64,000 nt of DNA, taken from NCBI RefSeq assembly GCF_000688235.1, contig NZ_JHYO01000006.1, forward strand, positions 103,455 through 167,454, given 5' to 3'. The notes beneath the pieces are model-generated. The model was not told the DNA's origin and did not search any database. It worked only from the letters and a program-made list of their open reading frames with translations. Source of the stretch: Terasakiella pusilla DSM 6293. GTDB taxonomy: Bacteria > Pseudomonadota > Alphaproteobacteria > Rhodospirillales > Terasakiellaceae. The position numbers were made by a program, and so were the translations under genes. The stretch's first letter is position 1. Every line of letters starts with the position of its first letter. This document shows positions 62,786 to 64,000 of this stretch, piece by piece.

Positions 62786-63666
62786 TGCAGTCTCGTCTTA
62801 GTCATTGGGTGGTTGCCGGTGCAGCCGCGCTTGTTGTGCATGGTGCGCTGGGGTATGCGCTCTTTTATTCACCACGTCCCACGCAAGGCGCGCGGGCTGA
62901 AGGTGTGGGGGGGCTGGAAATCTCCATTTCTATGGTTGCGGCTGCTGTTGGCAGTGAAGCACAGGAAGAAGTCGTTGCTGAAGAACCTGTGACGGAACCG
63001 GAACCGATTGAGGAACCGTCCGTAGAAGAACAACCGGAACCCGAGCCTGAGCCTGTTCAGGAACCGGAGCAAGAACCAGAACCCGTTCAAGAACCAGAGC
63101 CGGACGCCCTCCCCCTGCCCGAGCCGGAAGTAAAACCGGAACCGGTAAAGCCGAAACAGAAGGTGCCGGAAATTACGCCGCCTAAGAAGCCGGAAGTTCA
63201 GAAAAAACCACAACCGAAACCAAAGCCGGTGGTTCAAAAGCAGCCGCAGCCACCCAAACAGGTTGTCGAGAAAAAGAAAATTGAAGGCAATAAAAGCCAA
63301 GGGGCAACGCAATCGGTTTTAAACGCAAACCGTTCGGACACCACCAATCAACAAGGTGGCGGACAGTATGTCGGGGAAGTGACACCGGACTATGTGACGA
63401 CCCTGCGGCGTAGGCTGGAACAGCATAAAACCTATCCCCGTCGAGCCAAAAGGCGGCGACAGGAAGGCGTAGTGGTCATAGAGTTTACTGTGACCCGAGA
63501 GGGACAGGTGACGGAATTTAAAGTGCGTCAAGGCTCAGGTCACGATTTGCTGGATGAAGAGACAATCGCCATGTTGAAACGGGCGCAACCTCTGCCCGCT
63601 TTTCCGAAAGATATGGAGGGAGAGTTTTTAAAGATTGCCCTTCCCATACATTTTTCAATCCGTTGA
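62785..63666 (+). CDS. tonB: TonB energy-transducing protein
   Basis: 293 residues from the ATG at 62785 (an in-frame GTG at 62782 is possible). One N-terminal membrane anchor ([21 protein letters not shown], with a His in the helix as in TonB), a long Glu-Pro then Lys-Pro periplasmic linker (about 65-165), and a C-terminal TonB domain (about 205-293: [49 protein letters not shown]). It couples ExbBD to the outer-membrane receptor of this locus. It is the last gene before the IS element. Confidence 0.95.
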   Translation: MQSRLSHWVVAGAAALVVHGALGYALFYSPRPTQGARAEGVGGLEISISMVAAAVGSEAQEEVVAEEPVTEPEPIEEPSVEEQPEPEPEPVQEPEQEPEPVQEPEPDALPLPEPEVKPEPVKPKQKVPEITPPKKPEVQKKPQPKPKPVVQKQPQPPKQVVEKKKIEGNKSQGATQSVLNANRSDTTNQQGGGQYVGEVTPDYVTTLRRRLEQHKTYPRRAKRRRQEGVVVIEFTVTREGQVTEFKVRQGSGHDLLDEETIAMLKRAQPLPAFPKDMEGEFLKIALPIHFSIR

Positions 63667-63676
63667 TTTTGAAAAG

Positions 63677-63707
63677 AAAAAAGGCCTTACGCGTTATACG
63701 TAAGGCC
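63677..63707 (-). terminator. Hairpin after tonB, terminator-like on the minus strand
   Basis: GGCCTTACG and CGTAAGGCC enclose CGTTATA. On the minus strand it is followed by six T, a complete terminator; on the plus strand the tract is missing. It may be a bidirectional terminator of the tonB operon that lost its downstream T-run to the IS insertion. Confidence 0.6.
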
Positions 63708-63719
63708 CCAGATTGCTGA

Positions 63720-63747
63720 CAAAGGTCTCGCCTTGGCGAGGCCTTTG
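63720..63747. repeat. Hairpin in the left end of the IS element
   Basis: CAAAGGTCTCGCC pairs with GGCGAGGCCTTTG (one T-G pair) with only two bases between the arms. It lies 15 bases upstream of the transposase start and could hide its ribosome-binding site in readthrough transcripts or belong to the transposon end. Confidence 0.5.
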
Positions 63748-63761
63748 TGATTCAATGAGGA

Positions 63762-64000
63762 ATGCTTAAAAAACGCGGTCCTCAACAAACGGAACTTGAG
63801 ATGGTCAGTCTGGATAGTCTGGTTCCGTCCAACCATCTTTTGCGCAAAATTGATGCGCATATTGATTTCAGTTTCATTCACGACAAAGTGGCGCCTTTAT
63901 ATTGCGCCGATAATGGTCGACCTCCGCTTGATCCGACTATGTTGTTTAAGGCTTTACTGGTCGGTTATCTCTTTGGCATTCGCTCCGAGCGTCAGTTGGT
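63762..64000 (+). mobile_element. IS1182-family transposase gene, 5' part
   Basis: The frame opens at an ATG at 63762, behind GAGGA, and continues past the window edge for 79 codons with no stop. It reads MLKKRGPQQTELEMVSLDSLVP, then LLRKIDAHIDFSFIHD, ADNGRPPLDPTMLFKALLVGYLFGIRSERQL, the conserved N-terminus of IS1182-family DDE transposases. The left boundary of the element is not certain but should lie between 63700 and 63760, just after the tonB terminator hairpin. The catalytic DDE residues are outside the window. Confidence 0.88.

Noticed and set aside
1..64000. CRISPR array, tRNA or rRNA genes, phage integration site
   Set aside because: No regularly spaced repeats, no cloverleaf or T-loop signatures in intergenic regions, and no integrase gene were seen on reading; a tRNAscan or CRISPR search was not possible here.

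Overview
The window is a gene-dense, roughly 50% GC stretch of an alphaproteobacterial chromosome. Several gene orders are alphaproteobacterial hallmarks: aroQ-accB-accC beside aat, DUF2155, mlaD and an NDUFA12 complex-I subunit; dusB(nifR3)-ntrB-ntrC-ntrY-ntrX-trkA-HAD-hfq-hflX; dac-tmk-holB-metG-tatD; and a fused ispDF. A B12-dependent ribonucleotide reductase (nrdJ), a fused thiS-thiG and three large cyclic-di-GMP proteins fit a free-living, probably marine Rhodospirillales-type organism (Terasakiella/Thalassospira-like). The genus is an inference only.

Layout. 1-2921: 5' end of nrdJ, a 640-bp gap, and an EAL protein with a degenerate GGDEF domain. 3.0-7.8 kb: NDUFA12, two tandem MlaD proteins, DUF2155, then aat, accC, accB and aroQ on the opposite strand. 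7.9-18.9 kb: a long plus-strand run of thiSG, an amidotransferase, a YdcF protein, cell-wall genes (MltB-type transglycosylase, RlpA, DD-carboxypeptidase), then tmk, holB, metG, tatD and an MBL hydrolase. 19.5-25.9 kb: mazG, a beta-hydroxyacid dehydrogenase, recQ, an IMPase-family phosphatase, a lipoprotein, a small unknown protein, and tpm. 25.9-38.5 kb: a MerR regulator divergent from tpm, then the nitrogen two-component cluster with hfq/hflX, dusB and a CcsA-like membrane protein. 38.5-43.4 kb: ispDF, cutA, a small unknown protein, a thioredoxin-like ferredoxin and a CBS-PAS-GGDEF-EAL protein. 43.5-50.4 kb: a minus-strand operon combining a Liv-type ABC importer with a hydrolase, an SDR and a nitroreductase. 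50.7-54.8 kb: a cytochrome c'-like protein, a methyltransferase and a membrane sensor GGDEF-EAL protein. 54.8-63.7 kb: a self-contained iron-type uptake locus (AraC regulator, TonB-dependent receptor, periplasmic binding protein, permease, ATPase, DUF2218, ExbB, two ExbDs, TonB). The window ends inside an IS1182-family transposase gene.

The most interesting points are these. The iron locus has two tandem ExbDs, and in the second the conserved proton-path aspartate is asparagine. The divergent araC/receptor control region carries Fur-like boxes and 21-bp-phased direct repeats. The ThiS-ThiG fusion has an internal ribosome-binding site and GTG exactly after the ThiS Gly-Gly. The tpm promoter has the 19-bp spacer and central palindrome typical of MerR-controlled promoters, next to a MerR gene. 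The Liv operon encodes a catabolic set that includes an SDR without the usual catalytic Tyr/Lys.
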